In this document: positions 44,396 through 53,158 of the stretch, in pieces
Layout: each line of letters opens with the position of its first letter
How positions within the stretch are numbered: the stretch's first letter is position 1
NCBI GenBank assembly: GCA_965199915.1
Contig: OZ241348.1
Span: forward strand, 2,418,001-2,482,000
Length of the DNA: 64,000 nt
Source: VXYL01 sp965199915
GTDB lineage: Bacteria; Pseudomonadota; Gammaproteobacteria; Pseudomonadales; Azotimanducaceae
Direction: 5' to 3'
Program-made: the position numbers and the translations under genes
The notes under the pieces: model-generated
What the model was told of the DNA's origin: nothing
Seen by the model: only the letters and a program-made list of their open reading frames with translations
Databases searched by the model: none

Positions 44396-45593
44396 GTGTA
44401 GTGTCCCTGTCATAATGTTGATTAAGAGGCTGCCGCCAGTTTCGCCTTGGCGCGCCCGACTTTTTCGAGGATCTCCTCGGCCGACTTCGTCCAGACCAGC
44501 GGACGCGGGTTCTCGTTGTAGGTGTCCAGATACTGCCGGATGCTTTTCTCCAAGTGGCACACCGAAGTGAACGCGCCGCGCCGCAGCCGCTGCTCGGAGA
44601 GCCGTGCGAAGAAGCGCTCGACGAGGTTCAGCCACGACGAGCTGGTGGGCGTGAAGTGCAGGTGGACCCGCTTGTTCCGCTTCAGCCAGTTGCGCACCTT
44701 CTCGTGCTTGTGGGTGGCGTAGTTGTCGAGCACGATGTGGAGGTCCTGCTCCGGCGGCACCGCCCTGTTCACCTCGCGCAGGAAGCGCAGCACCTCCTGG
44801 TGGCGGTGGCGGCGGAAGGACCGTCCGATCACCTCGCCCGACGCCATGTTCAGCGCCGCGAACAGCGAGGTCGTGCCGTGCCGCTTGTAGTCGTGCGTCG
44901 CGGTTCCGCAGCGCCCCTTCTTCATCGGCAGTCCGGGCTGCGTCCGGTCCAGCGCCTGGATCGAGCTCTTCTCGTCGAAGCTGAACACCGCCGCGTTCTC
45001 CGGCGGGTCCAAGTACAGCCCCACCACGTCGCGCAGCTTCTCCTCGAAGCGCGGATCCGCGCTCAGCTTGAAGGTCCGCGACAGGTGCGGCTTCAGGCCC
45101 CGCGCCCGCCACGTCCGGTTCACGAAGTTCCGCGACACCCCGACCTCCCGCGCCATCGACCGGCACGACCACTGCGTCGCGTCCTTCGGCAGCCGCGTCG
45201 TCGTCGTCTCCACGATGCGGCTGCGCAGCGTCTCCCGCTCGGCGTCGCTCCGACCGCCCTGGTTGCCGCCCCGCGCCCGCTCCCTCTCGATCCCCGCAAT
45301 GCCCTCCTCCGCGTACCGCTTCCGCCAGCGCCCCACCATGTTCACTTCCAGCCCCAGCTGCGCCGCGATCTCCTTGTTCGTCAAACCCGACGACGCCTTC
45401 AGCACGATCCGCGAACGCTCCCGCAGGCGAACCGGCGCGCTGCGCGAGAACGCCCACCCCTCCAGCTGCGCGCGCTCCACTTCCGACACCTCGACCCTTG
45501 CCGCCACCCTCATGTCTTGCACTCCACGACCAGCGTGCCACCATGCTGACAGCCTTGCGACCTATAATCAACCGTATGCTAGGGACACTACAC
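44396..45593 (-). mobile_element. IS630-family insertion sequence
   Basis: 1198 bp between TA dinucleotides at 44394-44395 and 45594-45595. The ends are inverted repeats: CTAGTGTAGTGTCCCT is shared perfectly including the flanking C-TA, then the match continues imperfectly to TTGATTA. It contains one complete transposase gene reading leftward. TA duplication, size and transposase type are all as expected for IS630. The intact gene and clean ends suggest recent insertion. Confidence 0.93.
44422..45513 (-). CDS. IS630-family transposase
   Basis: 363 residues in a single frame. N-terminal helix-turn-helix (LTNKEIAAQLGLEVNMVGRW), a second DNA-binding part (SMAREVGVSRNFVNRTWRAR), then the DDE domain: first Asp in AAVFSFDEKSSIQALDRTQP, second in LHIVLDNYATHKHEKV, and the Glu in FTPTSSSWLNLVERFFARLS. 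All three catalytic residues are present, so it should be active. The ATG at 45513 has GGAG 8 bases upstream; a GTG three codons earlier also exists. Confidence 0.95.
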   Translation of the reverse strand: MRVAARVEVSEVERAQLEGWAFSRSAPVRLRERSRIVLKASSGLTNKEIAAQLGLEVNMVGRWRKRYAEEGIAGIERERARGGNQGGRSDAERETLRSRIVETTTTRLPKDATQWSCRSMAREVGVSRNFVNRTWRARGLKPHLSRTFKLSADPRFEEKLRDVVGLYLDPPENAAVFSFDEKSSIQALDRTQPGLPMKKGRCGTATHDYKRHGTTSLFAALNMASGEVIGRSFRRHRHQEVLRFLREVNRAVPPEQDLHIVLDNYATHKHEKVRNWLKRNKRVHLHFTPTSSSWLNLVERFFARLSEQRLRRGAFTSVCHLEKSIRQYLDTYNENPRPLVWTKSAEEILEKVGRAKAKLAAAS

Positions 45594-45672
45594 TAGTTCG
45601 TCCTGTGCTTGGACGTCTCTTTCGGGCGTCTTTTCGGGAGGAATCGGCGGTATGGACGACTCCATACAACAG

Positions 45673-46149
45673 TCATCTCTCGGCTTCAATTCTTGCTTTG
45701 TAATACTTGCGAATGAGCTTGTTGGGGATGATCGCCCCTGCGCCCCGTCCGTCTCCGTAGACATCGTGCCAAGGTGTGCCAGGCTGGTGGGTGATCGCGG
45801 ACAAGTCCCAAGGAGTGTATTCCCTGTAGGCGCGCAGCACTGCGGCCATCAACTCGGTCTGCTTCCCATCAAACACTTCGCCACGATCAGTCGGCACCGT
45901 GTCTATTGGATCGCCCCCAAACGACTTGTAGGCACGGTAGACCACAGGTACAACCGGTCCGTACCGCCACGCCTCGGCAGGCTCCACGATGAGTGGTCGA
46001 TCACAGATGCCAAGCATCCAACCGTGGCACAGGTACACCAGTTTGATAACGTGCATCGGCGTGGTGTCAGTGTCTTGACGAAGCCAGAGGACTTGCTCGG
46101 CTACGGTCCTCGCTTTTTGGATGTTGTGTTGGTGTGTCCTATTCCGCAT
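45673..46149 (-). CDS. Panacea (DUF4065) domain antitoxin
   Basis: 158 residues. Panacea/SocA-like domain: HVIKLVYLCHGWMLGICDRP, AEAWRYGPVVPVVYRAYKSF and the C-terminal TPWHDVYGDGRGAGAIIP. Panacea domains neutralise many unrelated toxins encoded beside them, and SocA acts as a proteolysis adaptor. The ATG at 46149 is preferred; an upstream frame adds a His/Pro-rich stretch without similarity. The gene next in line is the membrane-protein gene split by IS630, so this antitoxin may now be an orphan. Confidence 0.85.
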   Translation of the reverse strand: MRNRTHQHNIQKARTVAEQVLWLRQDTDTTPMHVIKLVYLCHGWMLGICDRPLIVEPAEAWRYGPVVPVVYRAYKSFGGDPIDTVPTDRGEVFDGKQTELMAAVLRAYREYTPWDLSAITHQPGTPWHDVYGDGRGAGAIIPNKLIRKYYKARIEAER

Positions 46150-46370
46150 CGGCTTGGGTGTTCCTTGTCCGTCATGTGAATACGGCAATCGGGGGCCGTG
46201 ACATGAGGCGCAGTCGCGCCGAGACATAGACTATAGCAGTTCGCGGCACGGGAGCGGTGGAATCGAGTCCGGCTGCTGCGGTTTGCCGTCGCGCCGGCGC
46301 ATGGCGCTGGCAGGACTTCCCCCACGCACCCGTGGCGCAGGCGTTCGGACGGTCGCTGGCAAGAGCGACT

Positions 46371-47231
46371 CTAGAAAGCCAAGTGGCGCACGCTCGCCGA
46401 TGCGCTGCTCGGCGCCACGGCGACGTAGCGGGCGATGTTGATCATGCTGGTGTTGTGGATGCACGCCTCGCCGCCGATCCCGGAGTCCGCGTCGTAGCCG
46501 TGGATGTCGTCGTCGTCCTCTTCGCTGCCGGTGCCGTCGCGGTTGCCGGTGAGGAACAGCACGCGGGTTTGCGCGCGGTCCGGATCGATCCGGTGGTACG
46601 GATGCCAGTTGCCCATGACGCGCGTGTTGTGGCGGTTCTTGGCTCGTTCGAGATAGGCCGCGGCGGCCGCGGCCCCGCCGGCGCGCGTGATCATCAGCGG
46701 CTCGTCGCGCAACGCGTCGAACGACACGTAGCCACTCGTCGAGTTCTTGGCGGTCTCGAAATCCATCACCACCGCGTAGCGGCGCGGCAGGTTCGCAACG
46801 CCGCGTTGGAACTCCGCATAGGGGTATACCGGCATCTCCACGCCGCCGGGCAGCCGGCCTTCCAGAACGCCGTTCGCCTCCGCCGCCGAGATTTTCGCGG
46901 CGTACTGCCCGGTGAACCCCTCGGCGCCGGCGCGATGGACGCTGGCGCGGTACACGCGCTCGAAGCGCTCCGGCGCCGCGAAGAGGCCGCCGCCGTGAAC
47001 CGTCACCATCACGCGGTTGCCTTGGGGCGTTTTCACAACGCTCTCTTCGGAGTTCGACGAGAACCATGTGTTCCAAACGATGTTGTCGTAGGCCGCGCCG
47101 GCGCGGGCGTGCAGCAATTGCGGCAGCGAGGCGACGAACCCGTCCGCGCCGGCGTAGTCGAGCGCACGGCGCAAGGCGTCGGGCAGGTACGAGTCGAAGA
47201 CGATGGTGGCTTCCAAATTGGCAACGCGCAT
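46371..47231 (-). CDS. Unknown paralogous family, member 1
   Basis: 286 residues, no signal peptide, not recognised. It belongs to a five-member family in this window defined by YDNIVWNTWFSSNSEESV, VTVHGGGLFAAPERFERVY, EGFTGQYAAKISAAEA, a central RRYAVVMDFETAKNS, then MGNWHPYHRIDPDRAQTRVL and FLTGNRDGTGSEEDDDDIHG, and a C-terminal NIARYVAVAPSSASASVRHL. The acidic run SEEDDDD is strongest in this copy. It lies 14 bp downstream of member 2 on the same strand, so the two form an operon. The HGGG segment is not followed by a GxSxG elbow, so a standard alpha/beta-hydrolase is unlikely. Confidence 0.7.
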   Translation of the reverse strand: MRVANLEATIVFDSYLPDALRRALDYAGADGFVASLPQLLHARAGAAYDNIVWNTWFSSNSEESVVKTPQGNRVMVTVHGGGLFAAPERFERVYRASVHRAGAEGFTGQYAAKISAAEANGVLEGRLPGGVEMPVYPYAEFQRGVANLPRRYAVVMDFETAKNSTSGYVSFDALRDEPLMITRAGGAAAAAAYLERAKNRHNTRVMGNWHPYHRIDPDRAQTRVLFLTGNRDGTGSEEDDDDIHGYDADSGIGGEACIHNTSMINIARYVAVAPSSASASVRHLAF

Positions 47232-47245
47232 CGCCGCACGCTCCG

Positions 47246-48109
47246 TCAAGCCGCGAACGACAGATGGCGCACGCTGTTCGCGCCATCGCCCGGCGCCACC
47301 GCGACGAAACGCCCCATGTTGATGATGGCGGTGTCGCCGCGCAGGCCGAAATCCGTCTGCAAGCCGCGCAGATGGTCGATGCCTTCCGCCGCGAAAACGC
47401 GCGCGCGAGTGCCGCCGGGGCTGCCGTAAAGCAGCGACAGGCCGCATTGGGGTTGATCCGCGTCGATGGCGTTGAAGGAATGCCAGCTGCCCATCGAATC
47501 CGCGTTGCCGCGCCGCCGCGCTTTGTCGAGATACGCCGCCGCCGGCGCGGTGCCGCCGGCGCGCGCGATCAGCATCGGGTCGTCCTTCAGAGCCTCGAAA
47601 TCCTCGTAGCCGCTTACCGAGTTCCTGGCGGTGTCGAAATCCATCACCACCGCGTAGCGGCGCGGCCGGGCCGCCACGTCTCGGCGGAAAGCATCGAACG
47701 CGTACACCGGGATTCGCGTGCCGTCCGGCAGCAGCCCATCGACGATGTCGCGCGCCTCGCGGGGCGTGATCTTGGCGGCGAAAAGCCCGGTGAAACCTCG
47801 CTCGCTCGCCCGGTCGACGCTCGCGTGGTAGAGGGTTCGTATGCGCTCCGGGGTGCCCAGAATGCCACCGCCGTGGACAATGACGACCACTCGGTTTCCC
47901 CCCGCCGTGATGGCGACGCACTCCTCGGAGTTCGCCGTGAACCATGTGTTCCAGATGATGTTGTCGAAGTCCGCGCCCACGCGGGCGTGCAGCAGTTGCG
48001 GCATGGAGGCGACGAATCCGTCCTCGCCGGCGTGGATGAGCGCCCGCCGCAGCGCATCCGGCAGGTGCGACTCGAAGACGATCGACGCTTCCATCTGGAG
48101 TTTGGACAT
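47246..48109 (-). CDS. Unknown paralogous family, member 2
   Basis: 287 residues, the most divergent of the five. It keeps FDNIIWNTWFTANSEECV, VVIVHGGGILGTPERIRTLY, RGFTGLFAAKITPREARDIV and PRRYAVVMDFDTARNSVSGY, but replaces the GNWHPYNRIDPDQPQ block with GSWHSFNAIDADQPQCG and lacks the acidic SEG...GYD stretch. It ends GRFVAVAPGDGANSVRHLSF. No signal peptide. It starts 66 bp downstream of the Fic gene, on the same strand. Confidence 0.7.
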   Translation of the reverse strand: MSKLQMEASIVFESHLPDALRRALIHAGEDGFVASMPQLLHARVGADFDNIIWNTWFTANSEECVAITAGGNRVVVIVHGGGILGTPERIRTLYHASVDRASERGFTGLFAAKITPREARDIVDGLLPDGTRIPVYAFDAFRRDVAARPRRYAVVMDFDTARNSVSGYEDFEALKDDPMLIARAGGTAPAAAYLDKARRRGNADSMGSWHSFNAIDADQPQCGLSLLYGSPGGTRARVFAAEGIDHLRGLQTDFGLRGDTAIINMGRFVAVAPGDGANSVRHLSFAA

Positions 48110-48175
48110 TGGCGGTTTTCCGTTGAGCGTGTGGGTGCCCGCGCCGCGCCGCGGGGCGAACTGACAGCGTGGAGT

Positions 48176-49168
48176 TTATCCCTCGTCCACTGGCGGCATG
48201 TAGGTGGTGCCCACCGTGCGCCCGCCGTTGCCGTTTGGGCGGTTCATATTGCCGGCCAGTGCTTTTTGCCCCAAGCTCACCGCTGTGCCCAGCGTGACGA
48301 GCGCCAACCTGCCGAGGTGGTCGCTGAACGCCCTGAGGCCGCCACTGTCGGCGATTTCCAAAGCGTTGATGTAGCCCCCTTTTCCAGCCGCTGCGATGAT
48401 CGGCGGCGGCTCGCCCCGGCGGATGTAGGCGTAGGCCATGAGCATCCGCGACACCCGGCCGTTGCCATCCTGAAACGGGTGTGTGCGCACGAAGCGGTGG
48501 TGCATCCAAGCGGCTTCCACGTACACCGGGTAGCGTTCGGTTTGGATCGTCCCGTGCAAGGCGAAGAAACGGTCCATCTCGTCCTGCACCACTTCCGGCG
48601 GGCAGTATTCATGCACCACCCCGTCAAGGCGGCGCGGATTGTTGGGGCGGTTCTTCCAGACGCCCTTGCGGCGGAACGGCACCTGCGCACGGCGACCGTC
48701 GGGTGTGAGCCCGGCGACGGTCTCCTGATGCCGCGTCACCAGCTGGTGCCAAGACTTCACGGCATGCTGCGTGAGCGGTCGGCCGCTGGCGATGTCCTCG
48801 AACAACATGTTGTACGCGGTCTCTTGATCCGCCAGCAGGCCCTTGATCGTGCGGTCTTCGACATTCTCCACGGTGTGCGAATGGACGACGCCTTCCAAGC
48901 CCTCGGCGATGAGCTGCTCGGTGATGCCGACCTTGAGGGTGTAGAGCCCCTCGATCTGCCCGGTTTCGATGGCGAACGCCCGTCCGTGCTCTTCAAGCCA
49001 CTTGTCGAGAAAGGCGCGGGGTTCGTCGCGATTCTTGAGGCTGGCGCGAATGGCGGCCCACTCCTCGCTGAGTTCCGCATGGCCGGGCACAAGCCAACCG
49101 CGCGCACCATCGGGCATGCCCGTGAGCGGGCGCCAGATTTCCGGCGGCTGTCGATTCGGGAACTGCAT
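48176..49168 (-). CDS. Fic domain protein (AMPylase-type), class II-like
   Basis: 330 residues. The Fic active-site motif HPFQDGNGRVSR is complete at residues 220-231. The inhibitory motif [S/T]xxxE[G/N] is present N-terminal to the Fic core as TGQIEG (residues 69-74), which marks a self-inhibited class II enzyme. Such proteins transfer AMP (or other nucleotides) to target proteins; many are stress regulators or toxins. ATG 49168 has a strong GGAGGGTGG site. Its target is unknown. No separate antitoxin gene is needed because the inhibitor is built in. Confidence 0.9.
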   Translation of the reverse strand: MQFPNRQPPEIWRPLTGMPDGARGWLVPGHAELSEEWAAIRASLKNRDEPRAFLDKWLEEHGRAFAIETGQIEGLYTLKVGITEQLIAEGLEGVVHSHTVENVEDRTIKGLLADQETAYNMLFEDIASGRPLTQHAVKSWHQLVTRHQETVAGLTPDGRRAQVPFRRKGVWKNRPNNPRRLDGVVHEYCPPEVVQDEMDRFFALHGTIQTERYPVYVEAAWMHHRFVRTHPFQDGNGRVSRMLMAYAYIRRGEPPPIIAAAGKGGYINALEIADSGGLRAFSDHLGRLALVTLGTAVSLGQKALAGNMNRPNGNGGRTVGTTYMPPVDEG

Positions 49169-49274
49169 AACCACCCTCCACGGGCTTGAGCGCGGCAGCC
49201 ATGAATCGCGGCGCGTCAAGCATTGCGCGAGCGGCGAAAATTGTACTCCAATCGGCCTTGGCAGCGCCCTCTCA

Positions 49275-50375
49275 TTAATCCAGCCCGGCTTGGGCCTCGA
49301 ACCAAAGCTGAAACAGCTTGGCGCGTTTGCCGGGCGGGACGGCACCCATGAACACGCCGCGCGCGAACAGCCCCACGGGGTCGTCAAGGCCGGTGCCGGC
49401 CAGCCGCTGCGCGCCGATGAGAGCGTTCGTGTTGCGATTGGCGTGGCCGTAGCCGTAGGTGTCGAACAGCGCGACGCCGCCGACCGGATCCAGCATGGCG
49501 TTGATGTAGTCGTAGGCTTGATCGGTGGAACCGGAGCGGTTGGCGCTGAGGCACAGCCCGCAGATCCACATCTGCAACGGCTCGACCACCACATTCGGCA
49601 TGCCTTCCTTGCGCATGCGCCGGGTGGCGCTGCCGTAAACGTAGGAAATGCCCACATCGCCAGCGGCCCACGCCTGTTCCAGCTGCGTGCTGTCCGTCCA
49701 GACGAAGCGCGCGTTTTCCAGCATCCGGGTGAAGATGCCGTGCGCCGAGGCGATTTCGTCCTCGGTGGGATCCAACGGGTTTTGCCAACGGCCGATCACC
49801 CCGGCGATGAAGATGTTGACGCCGATGGACGAAGAGAGCGCCGTTCTGCCCTTGAACCGGGGATCGACGAAGATGTCGTAGGTGGGTTCCTCCACGTTGA
49901 TGGTTTCCGGGTTGTAGGCCACCGTGGAATACCCCCAGTCCCAAGGCGCCAACCAGTAGCGCCCGCGGGCGTGGATGCCGTCGACATCGAGCAGCGCCGG
50001 GATGATCTCCCTCCAACGGGGAATGCGCTCGGTGTCCAGCGGCTCAATCACCCCGGCGTCCCGCGCCATCGCGGTCATGCCGGCGCAAAAATGCACCAGA
50101 TCCACCGGATAGCCGGTGCGCAGCCGCTGCAGGGCGTCCTCTTCCTCGGCGAAAAACGCCACCTTCGGCTCGCCGCCGTAACGGGTGGTGTATTCGGGGT
50201 GGAAGTCCGGATGCTCGTAGCCGTTCCATTCGAGCAGCGACAAATCCACCGTAGACTGCGCAGCCACTGCCGCCCGCACCGAGGCGACCGGAGCAACCAG
50301 CACGCCCGCGGACGCCAGCGCTTGCAGCAACCGCCGACGCGAAAGCGCCCCCTTATGGTCGCAAACTTGACTCAT
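49275..50375 (-). CDS. Tat-exported substrate-binding protein of an ABC importer (PotD/F-like)
   Basis: 366 residues. N-terminal twin-arginine signal SRRRLLQALASAG (Arg 13-15) followed by a hydrophobic stretch to about residue 36. The mature part resembles PotD/PotF-type binding proteins: LSLLEWNGYEHPDFHPEYT, WLAPWDWGYSTVAYNPETI, YDIFVDPRFKGRTALSSS, WAAGDVGISYVYGSATRR and AYDYINAMLDPVGGVALFDT. The ligand could be a polyamine, betaine or related amine. The first six codons (ATGAGTCAAGTTTGCGAC) lie in the left module of the dispersed repeat. It is encoded on the opposite strand from the ATPase and permease. Confidence 0.85.
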   Translation of the reverse strand: MSQVCDHKGALSRRRLLQALASAGVLVAPVASVRAAVAAQSTVDLSLLEWNGYEHPDFHPEYTTRYGGEPKVAFFAEEEDALQRLRTGYPVDLVHFCAGMTAMARDAGVIEPLDTERIPRWREIIPALLDVDGIHARGRYWLAPWDWGYSTVAYNPETINVEEPTYDIFVDPRFKGRTALSSSIGVNIFIAGVIGRWQNPLDPTEDEIASAHGIFTRMLENARFVWTDSTQLEQAWAAGDVGISYVYGSATRRMRKEGMPNVVVEPLQMWICGLCLSANRSGSTDQAYDYINAMLDPVGGVALFDTYGYGHANRNTNALIGAQRLAGTGLDDPVGLFARGVFMGAVPPGKRAKLFQLWFEAQAGLD

Positions 50376-50504
50376 CTGTGAAGATTCTCGACCAACATGG
50401 ACCCGGCCCATGCGACCTCCCGCACCATATCCGCTTGGTCGCGCCACCAGTGGTCCACGCCGAACACCGCGGTCAAATCCTTGCACTTGGACACTGCCAC
50501 ACTG
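50376..50504 (-). other. Possible gene-end remnant upstream of the binding-protein gene
   Basis: The minus-strand frame here reads FGVDHWWRDQADMVREVAWA and ends at 50372 with GSMLVENLHR. It looks protein-like but has no beginning, because the frame runs into mcrC antisense codons. It may be the last 40 or so codons of a gene cut away when the restriction cluster arrived. No function can be given. Confidence 0.3.
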
Positions 50505-51746
50505 TTAATCCATGCCGACGATCTTGCGCAACGCGCATGTGACGCTTCGTGGTTCGCCGACATCGACCGTAGCGACATCCAGATGCCGCTCGGCGCCGAC
50601 GACTTGCCAATGTCGATTCACTCCCTTCCCCACACCTTCCAGCCACGGATAGAGCAGCACCAGCCGCTTGGCCTTGTACGCCTGCGCGTACGCGAGCATC
50701 TGATATACGTCGCTTGGGACGACGCCGAACTTCCCAGTCCTATCGTTGGGTTTGAGCTCCTTCCACTTCGTGTCTAGCACAATCGGCCCGCTGGGCTTGT
50801 CGATCACGGCATCCGGGCGCAGTTCGAACAGCGCACCTTCGTCGTCCTGCAAAGCGCTGTGGCCTCTGCTCTGCAAGCGCACCGGCCAAGGCGCTCGACC
50901 GACGCCGTGGTGTCGTACAGCACGGCGGAGACAGCGGCCGACGAACTTCTCGAACAGCTCGGGCATCGGGAAGAGCAGGGAAAAGCCGAGCGACTGGCCG
51001 CTTGCCGTGCTCTGCCAATCGCCGCTTAGGAACAGGCGGGCTAGCTGATGCAGGTCGTGGTAGGCAGTGTTGGTGCGATCCGGACGCACCGGCTCCTCAA
51101 GAGGCGTGGAAGAGTCGCCAACGGACTCCAGCCGCGCAGCGAGTTCCGCCAGCAGCCGGGCGTTGGCGGCGGAGCGGGTGACGCGAGCAAGGCGAACGAC
51201 CGCGGCCTTCAACACGCGATTCAGCGGCGTGTTTTCGGAGAGTTCGTCGAAACGGCAGGCCAGCACGTCCGGCCGAGCGGCGAGCGTGGTGATTTGGCGG
51301 ACGACGTGAAGGCGGCCGCGCAGGAGTTGCAGGTCTTCTTCGCGGCCCACGTAGCGACGCGGAAGGCCGCGCCGCACCGCGCCGAGCGAGCGATTGGCGA
51401 ACAGGCCGACAAGGAGTTCCAAGAGATCGCTGTGCTGGCGGCCGAGGCTCGCGAGTTCGCCATCCGCCACCCGCAAGTTCCACGCCACGCAGAGCATGTG
51501 CAGCAATGCTCTGCGAACGCGATCGTCCGGGCCATCGATTTTGGGAAGTATCTCAAGCGACGCGCCCGGCACCGAGACGATCCCAACAACCTGCGCTGCC
51601 TTGACGCCATCTCGCGTTCGTTCCAGGACGGCATTGGGTTTGAGGCGCTTGGCGGCGCGTTCGGCAACGGCACAGAACTGCTCTGCCAATCCATCGTCAA
51701 GTGCGAGCTGACCGTGTTCCCGGACCTGCTTTTGGATGAGGCGCAC
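50505..51746 (-). CDS. mcrC: McrC-like restriction endonuclease subunit
   Basis: 413 residues of the McrC family. Central part LPRRYVGREEDLQLLRGRLH and RPDVLACRFDELSENTPLNR, then the PD-(D/E)XK nuclease core FELRPDAVIDKPSGPIVLDT followed by KWK (Asp and the DxK pair). It would be recruited by the McrB GTPase to cut modified DNA. It starts with GTG 2 bp after the mcrB1 stop, so the two should be co-translated. Only one mcrC serves two mcrB genes. Confidence 0.9.
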   Translation of the reverse strand: MRLIQKQVREHGQLALDDGLAEQFCAVAERAAKRLKPNAVLERTRDGVKAAQVVGIVSVPGASLEILPKIDGPDDRVRRALLHMLCVAWNLRVADGELASLGRQHSDLLELLVGLFANRSLGAVRRGLPRRYVGREEDLQLLRGRLHVVRQITTLAARPDVLACRFDELSENTPLNRVLKAAVVRLARVTRSAANARLLAELAARLESVGDSSTPLEEPVRPDRTNTAYHDLHQLARLFLSGDWQSTASGQSLGFSLLFPMPELFEKFVGRCLRRAVRHHGVGRAPWPVRLQSRGHSALQDDEGALFELRPDAVIDKPSGPIVLDTKWKELKPNDRTGKFGVVPSDVYQMLAYAQAYKAKRLVLLYPWLEGVGKGVNRHWQVVGAERHLDVATVDVGEPRSVTCALRKIVGMD

Positions 51747-51748
51747 GC

Positions 51749-53155
51749 CTATGCGCCCGTGTCGGCTCCGGGCGACGTTGGCTGCCCCTGGACAAGCCGG
51801 CGGTACGCATCCGTTGCGAAGTCGTCTCGCACCGTCCAGCGAAAGCGCTCGTCCATGTCGGCTTCATTGAGGCCGGGCGGCGGCGACAGCCGTTCTCTGC
51901 GCACGAAGTCATCCGTGTTGCCAAGCACGGCACGGACCTTCCGCCAGTCGTCGTAGAAGTACTCGGCGATGAGCGGAATGATCTTGCGCCGCATGATGTC
52001 GTCCACGTCCGCCTTGGTGCTCGCGTTCATCAGCCACGCATGGCCGATCAGGTGGTCGCGATCGTACAAGTACTCCAGCCGTTCGTTGATGGTCTTCAAG
52101 ACCGCCGGTAGATCGACGCCATCAACCACCGACAGCAACTCCGGCTTCGGCGCCATCTCCTCGAACTGGAAGCGCCGCCGCAACGCCGTGTCGATGAGCG
52201 CGATGGAGCGGTCGGCGGTGTTCATGGTGCCGAGGATGTGCAGGTTCGACGGCAGCGTGAACCGCTTGCGCGAGTGGGGCAGCGTCACTGCGACCTCGTT
52301 CGGTGCGCCTTCGCGCTTGTCTTCTTCGAGCAGCGTGATCAGCTCGCCCATCACCTTGGAGACGTTGGCGCGGTTGATCTCGTCAATGACGAGGACGTAG
52401 GCGTTGTCACCGTCCTTCCGTGCGCGTTTGGCGATGCGCTTGAGGACGCCGGGCGTGGGCTCTAGCTGGAAGCCGGCCTGCCTGCCTTTGTTCGGCGCCG
52501 GCCGCAGTCCTTCGACGAACTCTTCGTAGCCGTAGGACTGGTGGAAGGTGACGAACTCGACCTGCCCGCTGTCGACGAGTCTCCGGTAGCGCTTGCGGAT
52601 CCCGGCGTAACGCTCGCGGATCTGATCGTCGGTCAGTCTGCTCGTTCTGTCGCAGATCTCCACGCAACGTGGTGCGGTGAGGTAGGTCTTGCCAGTTCCG
52701 GGCGGGCCGTAGAGGATTTGGTTGTGGCCGCCAAGGGCAGGGGTTATCTCGGCGTCGTCCTGAGTTTTCTCACGCAAACTGTCCGTTGGGCCGATCGCTT
52801 GTTCCAAAGCACTCCTGAGTGCCTTAAGGTCTACTCGTTCACCTTCGACCTCGGTCTTTGCGTTTTCGCGGAACACGTTCGCAGCGGCGTTGCACTCTTG
52901 GCTCGTGTGGTCCTTGGCCCATACCTTAAAGCCGTCCCCGACTTCCCTAGCATCCTCTAGTAATATCCGCGCTGTTCGGCCGAGCCCCATAGTGGTGCTA
53001 CCGATTGTGTTTGTCGGTCTTACCGTCTGAAACCACTTATTGGCCCCTTTGCGCACATAGAGATGAAGGCCGCCCCCACAGCGTATCCGTTGGTCATCTC
53101 TGCCTGCGGGGGGCACTGTGCCTTCTCGTGCATCAACTTGCGCTTGCGTTACCAT
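51749..53155 (-). CDS. mcrB: McrB-like AAA+ GTPase 1 with an integrase-Arm-like N-terminal domain
   Basis: 468 residues. C-terminal McrB AAA+ core: Walker A GPPGTGKT at 150-157, VEFVTFHQSYGYEEFVEGLR, Walker B VLVIDEINRANVSKVMGELI, and the McrB signature ILGTMNTADRSIALIDTALR. The N-terminal 115 residues are not the DUF3578/EVE/YTH types known as readers of modified bases. They read GGGLHLYVRKGANKWFQTV, TMGLGRTARILLEDAREVG and KVWAKDHTSQE, which resembles the Arm DNA-binding domain of P4-type integrases. ATG 53155 lies 3 bp after the stop of the RHH antitoxin-like gene. It is a paralogue of mcrB2. Confidence 0.9.
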   Translation of the reverse strand: MVTQAQVDAREGTVPPAGRDDQRIRCGGGLHLYVRKGANKWFQTVRPTNTIGSTTMGLGRTARILLEDAREVGDGFKVWAKDHTSQECNAAANVFRENAKTEVEGERVDLKALRSALEQAIGPTDSLREKTQDDAEITPALGGHNQILYGPPGTGKTYLTAPRCVEICDRTSRLTDDQIRERYAGIRKRYRRLVDSGQVEFVTFHQSYGYEEFVEGLRPAPNKGRQAGFQLEPTPGVLKRIAKRARKDGDNAYVLVIDEINRANVSKVMGELITLLEEDKREGAPNEVAVTLPHSRKRFTLPSNLHILGTMNTADRSIALIDTALRRRFQFEEMAPKPELLSVVDGVDLPAVLKTINERLEYLYDRDHLIGHAWLMNASTKADVDDIMRRKIIPLIAEYFYDDWRKVRAVLGNTDDFVRRERLSPPPGLNEADMDERFRWTVRDDFATDAYRRLVQGQPTSPGADTGA

Positions 53156-53158
53156 TCT

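Larger units (their letters stand above)
44112..45665 (-). pseudogene. Two-helix membrane protein (candidate Panacea-system toxin), split by IS630
   Basis: The 5' part (45665 down to 45596) begins MESSIPPIPPEKTPERDVQA. The 3' part (44393 down to 44112) encodes ERKILDATERRQEHQRREDL, a membrane helix (YLVALMFILIAFALIVVAW) and a second one (VSTVLFSGTLYVFLGLYV). Joining both parts with one TA restores one frame (QDEL to DAAERK) and gives a 117-residue protein. It starts 7 bp after the stop of the Panacea (DUF4065) gene, the usual place for the toxin partner of such antitoxins. Several published Panacea partners are small membrane-active proteins. That this one is a toxin is an inference from position and helices. 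Confidence 0.75.
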
